Positions 7,172 to 13,853 of a stretch of 13,853 nucleotides of DNA are shown here, piece after piece. Origin of the DNA: an uncultured Pseudorhodobacter sp. (GTDB lineage: Bacteria; Pseudomonadota; Alphaproteobacteria; Rhodobacterales; Rhodobacteraceae); the NCBI GenBank assembly GCA_945952425.1, contig CAMFIX010000026.1, forward strand, positions 1 through 13,853. Reading direction: 5' to 3'. Within the stretch, counting starts at the first letter, position 1. The number at the start of each line of letters is the position of its first letter. A program made the translations under genes and the position numbers. The notes under the pieces were generated by a model that was not told the DNA's origin, did no database searches, and saw only the letters and a list, made by a program, of their open reading frames with translations.

Positions 7172-8293
7172 ATGGGAATCGAGATCAAGGCGGCGCGCGA
7201 GCTGGCAGAGAATGTCTCTGTCCCCTTCGAACGCGCCCATGCCATGCCGAAATCGGTCTATACCGACGCCGACTTTCTGGCGCTGGAACAGGCGAAGATC
7301 TTCGCCACCGAATGGATCTGCGCGGGCCGGGCCGAGACCCTGCCCAACCCCGGCGACTACATGACGCTGACCATCGCGGGCGAGCCCGTCATCGTGCTGC
7401 GCGACACCACCGGCATCCGCGCCATGTCGAACGTCTGCCGCCACCGGATGTCGACGCTGCTGGAAGGCCGCGGCCATGTGCGGTCGATCGTCTGCCCTTA
7501 CCACGCCTGGACCTATAACCTCGACGGCAGCCTCCGTGGCGCGCCCGCGATGCAGATGAACGGCTCTTTCTGCAAGGAAACCAGCGGCTTGAAGCCGGTG
7601 CGCTGCGAGATCTGGGCGGGCTGGATCATGGTGACGCTGAATGCCGAGGCCCCCTCGCCCGAGGTGACGCTGAAGGGCGTGCGCGAGCTCATCCCCGCGC
7701 TGGACATGGCGACCTATACTGAGACCTACCGCGAGACCTTCCGCTGGGCGACCAATTGGAAGGTTCTCGCCGAGAATTTCATGGAGAGCTATCACCTGCC
7801 GATGTGCCACAAGGGCACCATCGGCGGCGCCTCTCGGCTGGAGGAAATGGTCTGCCCCGAGGGGACCGAGGCCTTCAACTACCACTCGATCCTGAAGGAC
7901 GAGCGCGTGCCCCTGGCGCTGGCCCATCCGTCGAACACCACGCTGACGGGGGAGGATCGGGTCAAGACCTGGCTTCTGGCGATCTATCCCTCGCTGCTGA
8001 TCACGCTGACGCCGGGCTATTTCTGGTATCTGTCGCTGACGCCCGATGGGCCGGGGCATGTGAACGTCCTCTTCGGCATGGGGATGAGCGCGGATTGGCT
8101 GGCCGACCCCGAGGCCGAGGGCCATCTGGCCAAGGTCAAGGCGCTGCTGGACGACGTGAACGCCGAGGACAAAGGCTGCACGGAACGCGTTTACCGCGGC
8201 CTTCTGTCGGGCATGGCCGTCCCCGGGCCGCTCAGCCACCTGGAGCGTCCGAACTACGAATTCGCGCAATATCTCTCGCGCAAGACGAGGTAA
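7172..8293 (+). CDS. Rieske non-haem iron oxygenase, alpha subunit
   Basis: The 373-residue protein is an aromatic-ring-hydroxylating/N-demethylating oxygenase alpha subunit. The Rieske [2Fe-2S] ligands are Cys89-x-His91 and Cys108-x2-His111 (NVCRHR and CPYHAW). The mononuclear iron site is His208, His213 and probably Asp333 (NAEDKGC). The residue bridging the two centres, three before the first iron His, is Glu205 (ENFMESYH) rather than the usual Asp. As I recall, Glu here is typical of oxygenases acting on quaternary amines such as carnitine monooxygenase CntA. I chose the ATG at 7172 over 7160 because GGGG (7162-7165) precedes it at suitable spacing, though weakly. No beta subunit or dedicated ferredoxin reductase is adjacent; the next gene, 3 bases on, encodes an FAD/NAD(P)H protein. 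The substrate is unknown, probably an N-methylated or quaternary amine. Confidence 0.92.
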   Translation: MGIEIKAARELAENVSVPFERAHAMPKSVYTDADFLALEQAKIFATEWICAGRAETLPNPGDYMTLTIAGEPVIVLRDTTGIRAMSNVCRHRMSTLLEGRGHVRSIVCPYHAWTYNLDGSLRGAPAMQMNGSFCKETSGLKPVRCEIWAGWIMVTLNAEAPSPEVTLKGVRELIPALDMATYTETYRETFRWATNWKVLAENFMESYHLPMCHKGTIGGASRLEEMVCPEGTEAFNYHSILKDERVPLALAHPSNTTLTGEDRVKTWLLAIYPSLLITLTPGYFWYLSLTPDGPGHVNVLFGMGMSADWLADPEAEGHLAKVKALLDDVNAEDKGCTERVYRGLLSGMAVPGPLSHLERPNYEFAQYLSRKTR

Positions 8294-8296
8294 GTC

Positions 8297-9535
8297 ATGG
8301 AAAAGGTTCAAGCATTGGTCGTCGGTGGCGGCCAGGCCGGGATTGCGATGTCCGAACATCTGTCGCGGATCGGTCTGCATCACGTCGTGCTGGAAAAGGC
8401 CCGCATCGCGGAAAACTGGCGGACCGCCCGCTGGGACTCGCTTGTGGCCAACGGTCCGGCCTGGCACGACCGCTTCCCGAATCGCACCTTCTCCAGCGAC
8501 CCCGACGGCTTTCCGGGCAAGGAAGAGGTCGCCGATTACATGGCCGCCTATGCCGCCCAGATAAAGGCCCCGATCCGCACCGGCGTGACGGTGCAGAAGG
8601 TCAGCCGCCTGAAAGGGCAGGCGGGTTTCCACGTCCAGACCTCGGCGGGGGACTTCGAGGCCGATTACGTCATCTCGGCGACCGGCCCCTTCCAGAAGCC
8701 GGTGATCCCGAAGCTGGTCGATGACCCGGCGATCACCCAGCTGCACTCGACCGCCTATCGCAACCCGCAAAGCCTGCCCGAGGGCGCGGTTCTGGTGGTC
8801 GGCGCGGGCTCTTCCGGCACGCAGATCGCCGAGGAGCTGCGGCGGTCGGGCCGCAAGACCTGGCTGGCCGTGGGGCCCCATGGCCGCCCGCCCCGCGCCT
8901 ATCGCGGCCGGGATTTCTGCTGGTGGCTGGGGGTGCTGAACAAATGGGACATGGAATACCAGCCCGGCAACGAACACGTCACCATCGCCGTCTCGGGCGC
9001 CTATGGCGGGCGGACGATGGACTTCCGCCGCCTGGCGCATGAGGGGCTGATCCTGACGGGCCGCGCCGAGGCTTACGCGAAGGGCGTGATGCACTTCGCC
9101 GGAGACCTCGGCGCCAACATCGCCAAGGGCGACGCCGATTACCTGGCCGTGCTGCAAGAGGCCGACGCCTTCGTCGCCGCCCATGGCCTGAGCCTGCCGG
9201 AAGAGCCCGAGGCCCATCTCATCCCCCCCGACCCCGATTGCCTGACGCATCCGATCCGCAGCCTGGACCTGAAGGCCGAAGGGATCACCACCATCATTTG
9301 GGCCACGGGGTTCGAGAACGACTACAGCTGGCTCGACCTGCCCGTGGTGCAAGAGGGCAAACCGCAGCATCGCCGCGGGGTGACCGATGTGACGGGCTTC
9401 TATTTCGTCGGCCTGCCCTGGCTGTCGCGCCGGGGCTCGGCCTTCATCTGGGGCGTCTGGCACGATGCGAAATTCGTGGCGGATCACATCGACAAGCTGC
9501 AAAATTATCTCGCCTATCAAGGAGCCGCCGAATGA
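8297..9535 (+). CDS. FAD/NAD(P)H-dependent monooxygenase-like flavoprotein (FMO/CzcO type)
   Basis: The 412-residue product has two dinucleotide-binding motifs in flavin-monooxygenase order: GGGQAG (10-15) for FAD and GAGSSG (169-174) for NAD(P)H. WRTARWDS follows the FAD strand, ATGPFQKP (128-135) links the domains, and WATGFENDYSWL (335-346) is the second ATG motif. The full FMO fingerprint (Phe-x-Gly-x3-His) is not complete; only His150 and its surroundings remain. It is therefore closer to the CzcO/YUCCA-like group than to classical FMOs. Probable roles are N- or C-hydroxylation of a pathway intermediate or, less likely, feeding electrons to the neighbouring Rieske protein, since no iron-sulfur domain is present. 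ACGAGGT before the ATG is a ribosome site, and the gene follows the Rieske stop by 3 bases. Its stop overlaps the Rid gene. No signal peptide is seen. Confidence 0.85.
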   Translation: MEKVQALVVGGGQAGIAMSEHLSRIGLHHVVLEKARIAENWRTARWDSLVANGPAWHDRFPNRTFSSDPDGFPGKEEVADYMAAYAAQIKAPIRTGVTVQKVSRLKGQAGFHVQTSAGDFEADYVISATGPFQKPVIPKLVDDPAITQLHSTAYRNPQSLPEGAVLVVGAGSSGTQIAEELRRSGRKTWLAVGPHGRPPRAYRGRDFCWWLGVLNKWDMEYQPGNEHVTIAVSGAYGGRTMDFRRLAHEGLILTGRAEAYAKGVMHFAGDLGANIAKGDADYLAVLQEADAFVAAHGLSLPEEPEAHLIPPDPDCLTHPIRSLDLKAEGITTIIWATGFENDYSWLDLPVVQEGKPQHRRGVTDVTGFYFVGLPWLSRRGSAFIWGVWHDAKFVADHIDKLQNYLAYQGAAE

Positions 9536-9951
9536 CCACCCACCGCCGCATCCGCCCCTGCAACACCAAGGTCACCTATCCCGAGCAGAACCTCGACAAC
9601 GACCTCTGCCATGCCGTCGTCACTCGTGGCGGCACCACCGTCTGGTTCCGCGGCGCCTGCCCGCAGGATCTCGACACTTCGGAAAGCCTGATGACGACCG
9701 ACCCGGTCGCCCAGACCCACAAGGTGATGCAGAACATCCAACAGCTGATCGGCGAGGCGGGTGGCCGCATGGAGCATCTTGTGAAGCTCGTCGTCTACCT
9801 GACCGATGTCCGCCACCGCGAGGCGGTCTACCGGACGATGGGCGAGTATATCAAGGGCGTCCACCCGGTCTGCACCGGCCTGACCGTCGTGGCGCTCGCC
9901 CGCCCCGAGTGGCTGGTCGAGATCGACGCGACCGCCGTCATCCCCGATTGA
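9532..9951 (+). CDS. Rid family (RidA/YjgF/UK114) protein
   Basis: The 139-residue product has the Rid fold pattern: a VWFRGACPQD strand, the central helix with QTHKVMQNIQQLI, VKLVVYLTDVRHREAVY, and the ending WLVEIDATAVIPD. Canonical RidA hydrolyses reactive 2-aminoacrylate and other imines or enamines, using an arginine in VARLPKD. By my alignment the equivalent residue here is Leu122 (TVVALARPEW), with Arg124 displaced by two, so it belongs to another Rid subgroup and imine hydrolysis is not assured. I start it at the ATG overlapping the flavoprotein stop (ATGA, 9532), with CAAGGAGCC just upstream; the long in-frame extension to 9238 is inside the previous gene. In this operon it may hydrolyse an imine released by amine oxidation or a ring-opening intermediate. 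Confidence 0.9.
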   Translation: MTTHRRIRPCNTKVTYPEQNLDNDLCHAVVTRGGTTVWFRGACPQDLDTSESLMTTDPVAQTHKVMQNIQQLIGEAGGRMEHLVKLVVYLTDVRHREAVYRTMGEYIKGVHPVCTGLTVVALARPEWLVEIDATAVIPD

Positions 9952-9953
9952 CA

Positions 9954-10071
9954 CCCCGGGGAGGCGCTGCCTCCCCGGACCCCACCGGGATATTTGTGCA
10001 AGTATGAAAGACTAGACCCCTTTCATACTTGCCCAAATATCCTGGGGGTCCGGGGGCAAAGCCTCCGGGGG
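9954..10071. repeat. Large imperfect inverted repeat between the Rid and DUF1028 genes
   Basis: The left arm (9954-10010) and the right arm (10020-10071) are imperfect reverse complements over about 52-57 bases, around a 9-base loop. The best-matching part is GATATTTG(T/G)GCAAGTATGAAAG near the loop; the outer GC-rich part has small gaps. The left arm contains its own perfect 8-bp hairpin, GGGGAGGC-GCT-GCCTCCCC (9958-9976). The arms resemble a repeat that recurs between genes in Rhodobacterales (from memory). It would form a very stable RNA hairpin just after the Rid stop, able to end transcription, stabilise the upstream mRNA or set different levels for the two halves of the operon. No T-run follows, so it is not a textbook intrinsic terminator. 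Confidence 0.9.
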
Positions 10072-10089
10072 TTCCACAGGAGCCTGCCC

Positions 10090-10764
10090 ATGACGTTTTC
10101 GCTCGTCGCGCTTTGTGAAGAGACCGGCCAGTTCGGGATGGCGATTTCCTCGTCGTCTCCTGCGGTGGCGGCGCGCTGCGCCAATGCGCGGGCCGGGGTC
10201 GGGGCGGCGGCGTCGCAGAACGTCACGAACCCGGCGCTTGGGGAGGTGATGCTTGACGGTCTGGCGCGCGGCCTCTCGGCGCCGGAGGCGGTGGCCGAGG
10301 CGGTGAAGGGAGAGAAGTTCCCCGAATATCGCCAGCTTCTCTGCGTGGATCGCAATGGGCGCACCGGGATCTGGACCGGCGACAAAGCGCTCGGAGTCTT
10401 CGGCGCGGCGGAGGGGCATTGCGTCGCCGCAGGGGGTAATCTGTTGGCCGATCCGGGGGTGCCTGCCGCCATGGTCAAGGCTTTCGAGGGGGCAAAAGGC
10501 CATCTCGGTGACCGCCTTCTGACCGCCATGCGCGCCGCGCTGGCTTTGGGGGGCGAGGCCGGGCCGGTGCACTCCGCGGGCCTGCTCATCGTGGGGGAGC
10601 ACCCCTGGCCGCTCGCCGAACTCCGCTGCGACTGGGAGGAGGGCGATCCCATCGCCCATATCGCCCGCGCCTGGGAGGTCTACAAACCCCAGATGGCCGC
10701 CTATCAGACCCGCGCCCTCGACCCCCGTGCCGCGCCCTCTTACGGCGTTCCGGGCGACAAGTGA
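10090..10764 (+). CDS. DUF1028 family protein (Ntn-hydrolase-like)
   Basis: The 224-residue protein matches the DUF1028 family. It begins MTFSLVALCEETGQFGMAIS, continues with ARAGVGAAASQNVTNPALGE and RQLLCVDRNGRTGIWTG, and then has GHCVAAGGNLLADPGVPAAM. Family members are thought to have an Ntn-hydrolase-type fold and often sit beside Rid, amidase or amidohydrolase genes, which suggests hydrolysis of an amide or a cyclic C-N bond; no activity is firmly known. I start it at ATG 10090, where the family's first strand begins and CACAGGAGCC supplies a ribosome site. An earlier in-frame start at 9994 would be read from the inverted repeat. The C-terminal segment after about residue 150 is less conserved. 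Its last four bases overlap the LysR gene (GTGA). Confidence 0.87.
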   Translation: MTFSLVALCEETGQFGMAISSSSPAVAARCANARAGVGAAASQNVTNPALGEVMLDGLARGLSAPEAVAEAVKGEKFPEYRQLLCVDRNGRTGIWTGDKALGVFGAAEGHCVAAGGNLLADPGVPAAMVKAFEGAKGHLGDRLLTAMRAALALGGEAGPVHSAGLLIVGEHPWPLAELRCDWEEGDPIAHIARAWEVYKPQMAAYQTRALDPRAAPSYGVPGDK

Positions 10765-11684
10765 GCCTGCGCTTCACCCTGCGGCAACTGGAATACCTGG
10801 TCGCCGTGGGGCAGGCCGGGTCGATCACTTTGGCGGCGGAAAAGCTGAACGTCTCGGCCCCCTCGATCTCGACCGCCATCGCGGCGCTGGAGGCCGAATT
10901 CGGCCTTCCCCTCTTTGTGCGCAAGCACGCGCATGGCGTCTCGCCCACACCGGCCGGACGCGAGATGATCCGCGCGGCCTCCGAGACGCTCGCCTCGGCC
11001 GAGCGTCTGACCTCGCTGGCCGCGCAATACCGCGGCACGGTCGCGGGGCGGCTGACGGTGGGCTGCCTGCTGACATTCGCCCAGATCGTCGTCCCCCAGC
11101 TGCGGCGCTCTTTCCTGACCCGCTATCCCCAGGTCGATTTCGCCCAGGCCGAGACGCATCAGGCCGCGCTGATCGAGGGCCTCCGCGATGCCAGCCTGGA
11201 TGCCGTCCTGACCTATGACCTCTCGCTGCCCGCCGATCTGGAGTTCCTGACGCTTGCCACCCTGCCGCCCTTCGTCATGCTGGGCGAAGGCCACCCCCTG
11301 GCCGACCGGCCGCGGCTGACGGTGCCCGACCTTTGCCCGCATGACCTGGTGCTGCTGGACCTGCCGCTTTCGGGCGACTATTTCCTCGGCTTTTTCACGG
11401 AATCCGCCCTGCGCCCGCGGATTTCCGAGAAATCCCGCGACATGGCCGTCGTGCAAAGCCTGGTCGCCAATGGCTTCGGCTATGCGTTCGGCAATGTGAA
11501 GCCCCTGACCGACCGGGCGCCGGATGGGCGGCGGATTCTCTTCCGCCCGCTGATGGGCGTGGCCCCCCTGCGGATGGGCCTTTTGACCGCGCCGGGCGCC
11601 CAGGCCTCGCTGACCATTCATGCCTTCATCGACCACGCGCGGGAGACCCTGCCCGCCCTATTGCCGGACCTGATCCTGACATGA
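10761..11684 (+). CDS. LysR-type transcriptional regulator
   Basis: The 307-residue product has the LysR winged-helix domain at about residues 5-66: FTLRQLEYLVAV, then SITLAAEKLNVSAPSISTAI as the helix-turn-helix, and the wing with LFVRKHAHGVSPTPAGR. A linker helix and a two-lobed effector-binding domain (about 92-295) follow. The GTG start overlaps the DUF1028 stop and the stop overlaps the ATG of the dehydrogenase gene, so the regulator is translated as part of the catabolic operon. This is unusual, since LysR genes are most often divergent from their targets. It probably responds to the pathway substrate or an intermediate and acts on the operon promoter, where a T-N11-A dyad lies (7081-7097); autoregulation would follow. 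No closer assignment within the family is possible. Confidence 0.95.
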   Translation: MSLRFTLRQLEYLVAVGQAGSITLAAEKLNVSAPSISTAIAALEAEFGLPLFVRKHAHGVSPTPAGREMIRAASETLASAERLTSLAAQYRGTVAGRLTVGCLLTFAQIVVPQLRRSFLTRYPQVDFAQAETHQAALIEGLRDASLDAVLTYDLSLPADLEFLTLATLPPFVMLGEGHPLADRPRLTVPDLCPHDLVLLDLPLSGDYFLGFFTESALRPRISEKSRDMAVVQSLVANGFGYAFGNVKPLTDRAPDGRRILFRPLMGVAPLRMGLLTAPGAQASLTIHAFIDHARETLPALLPDLILT

Positions 11685-13744
11685 CCCGCGATCCCCGTTA
11701 CGACATCCTGTTCCAGCCGGTGAAGATCGGCGCCAAGACGGCAAAGAACCGCTTTTACCAGGTGCCGCATTGCAATGGCGGCGGCTATCGCGACCCCTCG
11801 GCTGCGGCGGCGATGCGGGGGGTGAAGGCCGAGGGCGGCTGGGGGGTGATCTTCACCGAACAGACCGAGATGCACCACACCTCGGAAATCACCCCTTTCA
11901 TCGAGCTGCGGCTGTGGGAGGACAAGGACATCCCCTCCATCGCCAAGATGGCCACGGCGATGAAGACACATGGGGCTTTGGCGGGCATCCAGCTGGCCTA
12001 TAGCGGGATTAACGGGCCGAACCTTTATACGAAAGAGGTGCCTTTGGCGCCCTCCGCCCTGCCGATCCGCACCTTTACCAACGACCCGGTGCAGGCGCGG
12101 GCGATGGACCTGACCGATATCCGGAACCTCCGCCGCTGGTTCGTGAATGCGGCGCGCCGCTGCCGGACGGCCGGTTTCGACCTGATCTGCCTTTACGGCG
12201 CCCATGGCTTCGGGATTTTCCAGCATTTCCTGTCGCGGGCGACCAACCAGCGGTCGGACGCATATGGCGGCAGCCTTGAAAACCGCTCGCGTTTTGCCCG
12301 CGAGGTCATTGCCGACATGCGCGACGCCATCGGCGACGACCTGGCGATCACGATGCGGGTGTCTTTGGACGAGACCATCGGCGACCTGGGGTTTTCCAAT
12401 GCCGAGGTGCGGGATTTCATCGCCATGAACGCCGAGCTGCCCGACCTTTGGGATCTGGCGATGGGCACCTGGGAGGATTGCTCGGGCCCGTCGCGCTTCA
12501 AGGAAGAGGCGGCGCAGGAGGTCTGGGTCAAGGGCATCCGCGACCTCTCGCCCCGGCCGGTGGTGGGGGTCGGGCGCTTCACCTCGCCCGATGTGATGGC
12601 GCGGATGGTGAAATCCGGCACGCTGGATTTCATCGGCTGCGCCAGGCCCTCGATCGCCGACCCTTTCCTGCCGAAGAAGGTCGAGGAAGGGCGGATCGAG
12701 GATATCCGCGAATGTATCGGCTGCAATATCTGCATCACGGGCGACATGACGCAGGGCATGGGGCGCTGCACGCAGAACCCGACCTGGATGGAGGAGTGGC
12801 GCCGCGGCTGGCATCCGGAAAAGATCGCGAAACGCGGCGAAAGCGAGCGGGTGCTGATCGTGGGCTCCGGCCCCGCGGGGTTGGAGGCGGCGCGGGCGGC
12901 CTCCGAGCGCGGCTATGACGTGGCGGTGGCCGAGGCCTTGGAGGTCTTCGGCGGACGTGTGACGCGCGAGCGTGCCCTGCCGGGGCTGAGCGCCTGGGGG
13001 CGGGTGGTGGATTACCGGCTTTACCAGCTGGGGCAAAAGCCGAATGCCGCCTTGTATCCCGGCTCGCGGCTGAGTGCCGAAGATGTGCTGGATTTCGGCT
13101 TCCAGCATGTCTGCATCGCGACCGGCTCGCGCTGGCGGGCGGATGGCGTGGCGCGGCAGCATGTCGTGCCGATGCCGATTGCGGGCCGGGTTTACACGCC
13201 CGACGACCTGATGGCGGGCGACATCCCCTCGGGTCATGTCGTGGTTTATGACGACGACCATTACTACATGGGCGGGGTGCTGGCCGAGCTTTTGGCGCAG
13301 AAGGGCGCGAAGGTGACGTTTGTGACGCCCTCGGCCTATGTCTCGGACTGGACGGCGAACACGCTGGAGCTTTCGTCGATCTATCGCCGGCTGGTGGGCT
13401 TGGGTGTGACGATCCGGCTGAACACCGGCATGGCGGCGGTGAAGGCGGCCAGCGTCGAGGTGAACGGCACCTATACCGACCGCCGCGAAGAGATCGGCTG
13501 CGATGCGGTGGTGCTGGTGGCCTCGCGCGTGTCGGAGGATGCGCTCTATCAGGCGCTGAAGGCGCGGCAGGCGGAATGGGCCGACCGCGGCATCCTGTCG
13601 GTGAAGTGCATCGGCGATGCGGCGGCCCCCGCCCCCATCGCCTGGGCGACCTTCGCCGGGCACCGCTATGCGCGCGAACTCGATACGCCCGACATCGGCG
13701 ACGCTTTGCCCTTCCGCCGCGAAGTCACGGCTTTGGAGGACTGA
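11681..13744 (+). CDS. Trimethylamine/dimethylamine/histamine dehydrogenase family iron-sulfur flavoprotein
   Basis: The 687-residue protein is collinear with trimethylamine dehydrogenase: an FMN-binding TIM barrel (1-340), a [4Fe-4S] segment and an ADP/FAD-like C-terminal domain starting at VLIVGSGPAG (391-400). Cys31 in FYQVPHC matches the cysteine that covalently holds FMN; Cys345, Cys348, Cys351 and Cys363 are the cluster ligands. Tyr172 and His175 (LYGAH) match the catalytic pair. The substrate bowl differs: Tyr60 of the trimethylamine enzyme aligns with Gln61 and Trp355 with Asp355, while Trp264 is kept. As I recall, Gln/Trp/Asp is the pocket of Nocardioides histamine dehydrogenase. Ser74 and Trp105 align with Glu75 and Ala106. 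It should oxidise an amine to an imine, giving an aldehyde and a smaller amine, and pass electrons to ETF. The substrate is uncertain. Confidence 0.9.
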   Translation: MTRDPRYDILFQPVKIGAKTAKNRFYQVPHCNGGGYRDPSAAAAMRGVKAEGGWGVIFTEQTEMHHTSEITPFIELRLWEDKDIPSIAKMATAMKTHGALAGIQLAYSGINGPNLYTKEVPLAPSALPIRTFTNDPVQARAMDLTDIRNLRRWFVNAARRCRTAGFDLICLYGAHGFGIFQHFLSRATNQRSDAYGGSLENRSRFAREVIADMRDAIGDDLAITMRVSLDETIGDLGFSNAEVRDFIAMNAELPDLWDLAMGTWEDCSGPSRFKEEAAQEVWVKGIRDLSPRPVVGVGRFTSPDVMARMVKSGTLDFIGCARPSIADPFLPKKVEEGRIEDIRECIGCNICITGDMTQGMGRCTQNPTWMEEWRRGWHPEKIAKRGESERVLIVGSGPAGLEAARAASERGYDVAVAEALEVFGGRVTRERALPGLSAWGRVVDYRLYQLGQKPNAALYPGSRLSAEDVLDFGFQHVCIATGSRWRADGVARQHVVPMPIAGRVYTPDDLMAGDIPSGHVVVYDDDHYYMGGVLAELLAQKGAKVTFVTPSAYVSDWTANTLELSSIYRRLVGLGVTIRLNTGMAAVKAASVEVNGTYTDRREEIGCDAVVLVASRVSEDALYQALKARQAEWADRGILSVKCIGDAAAPAPIAWATFAGHRYARELDTPDIGDALPFRREVTALED

Positions 13745-13853
13745 ATGGGCCCCTTTGCCCTTTTCGACCGGCCCGGCGTCTGGGATATCGCGGTAGAGGG
13801 CACTCGCATCGCCGCCATCACCCCGGCGGCGGGGCCCTCGCAAGGCCTCGCCC
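13745..13853 (+). CDS. Probable amidohydrolase, N-terminal fragment (runs off the window)
   Basis: An open frame begins at the ATG directly after the dehydrogenase stop and continues to the window edge, giving 36 residues. The stretch GVWDIAVEGTRIAAITPAAG has the pattern of the small beta-domain that opens many amidohydrolase-superfamily enzymes (cytosine deaminase, imidazolonepropionase, hydantoinase types), where DI-V-G-RIAAI is common. The metal-binding HxH motif would lie beyond the edge, so the family cannot be confirmed. A purine-rich GGAGGA (13735-13740) ends 4 bases before the ATG and could be its ribosome site. Position and spacing make it the next gene of the catabolic operon; it may open a ring or cleave an amide. 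Confidence 0.5.
   Translation, partial: MGPFALFDRPGVWDIAVEGTRIAAITPAAGPSQGLA

Noticed and set aside
7082..9520. An 812-codon open frame on the - strand
   Set aside because: It is antisense to the Rieske and flavoprotein genes, with low-complexity composition and no recognisable motif.
9238..9531. N-terminal extension of the Rid gene
   Set aside because: It is read within the flavoprotein gene in another frame and is Arg/Pro-rich; the Rid family starts at the overlapping ATG at 9532.
9994..10089. N-terminal extension of the DUF1028 gene
   Set aside because: The extra 32 residues would be translated from the inverted repeat, and the family begins at MTFSLVAL after a good ribosome site.
11681..13744. 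Firm naming as histamine dehydrogenase or trimethylamine dehydrogenase
   Set aside because: The pocket excludes a simple trimethylamine call, but three residues recalled from a related structure are not enough to fix histamine as substrate.
11681..13744. Dimethylglycine dehydrogenase DgcA or N-methylproline demethylase type
   Set aside because: As I recall DgcA, its N-terminal motif lacks the FYQVPHC flavinylation cysteine that is present here; this protein is closer to the trimethylamine dehydrogenase group.
11618..13843. A 741-codon open frame on the - strand
   Set aside because: It mirrors the dehydrogenase gene and has the same antisense composition artefact.

Overview
The window reads as a chromosomal segment of a GC-rich alphaproteobacterium, most likely a member of the Rhodobacterales. 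This rests on the base composition, the many GTG starts with GTGA/ATGA stop-start overlaps, the order HDAC-like gene - xseB - ispA - dxs, and a long GC-rich inverted repeat with a GGATATTTG core that I associate with that order. All fifteen genes lie on the + strand and gaps are short. I see no rRNA, tRNA, CRISPR array, insertion sequence or phage gene.

Positions 1-1564 are the end of a chemotaxis operon: a CheB-type methylesterase whose receiver domain has lost its phosphorylation residues, overlapping cheD. A fold-type III PLP enzyme of the D-threonine aldolase / D-serine dehydratase family follows (1619-2677).

Positions 2700-7096 are a tightly packed block: an HDAC-family deacetylase, xseB (exonuclease VII small subunit), ispA (farnesyl diphosphate synthase), dxs (first step of the MEP isoprenoid pathway) and a DUF2478 protein. 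ispA and dxs together supply isoprenoid precursors; the HDAC-like and DUF2478 genes travel with them without an obvious biochemical link.

Positions 7172-13853 hold the most interesting region, an apparent catabolic operon that runs off the right edge. It encodes a Rieske non-haem iron oxygenase, an FAD/NAD(P)H monooxygenase-like protein, a Rid-family protein, a DUF1028 protein, a LysR regulator lodged inside the operon, a flavoprotein of the trimethylamine/histamine dehydrogenase family, and the start of a probable amidohydrolase. Active-site details point to an amine or N-methylated compound: Glu205 bridges the Rieske and iron sites in the oxygenase, and the dehydrogenase has a Gln61/Trp264/Asp355 pocket in place of the trimethylamine aromatic bowl. 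The substrate is not identifiable from sequence alone. A perfect 7-3-7 dyad with LysR-box form (T-N11-A) lies 74 bases upstream of the first gene, and a large inverted repeat splits the operon between the Rid and DUF1028 genes.
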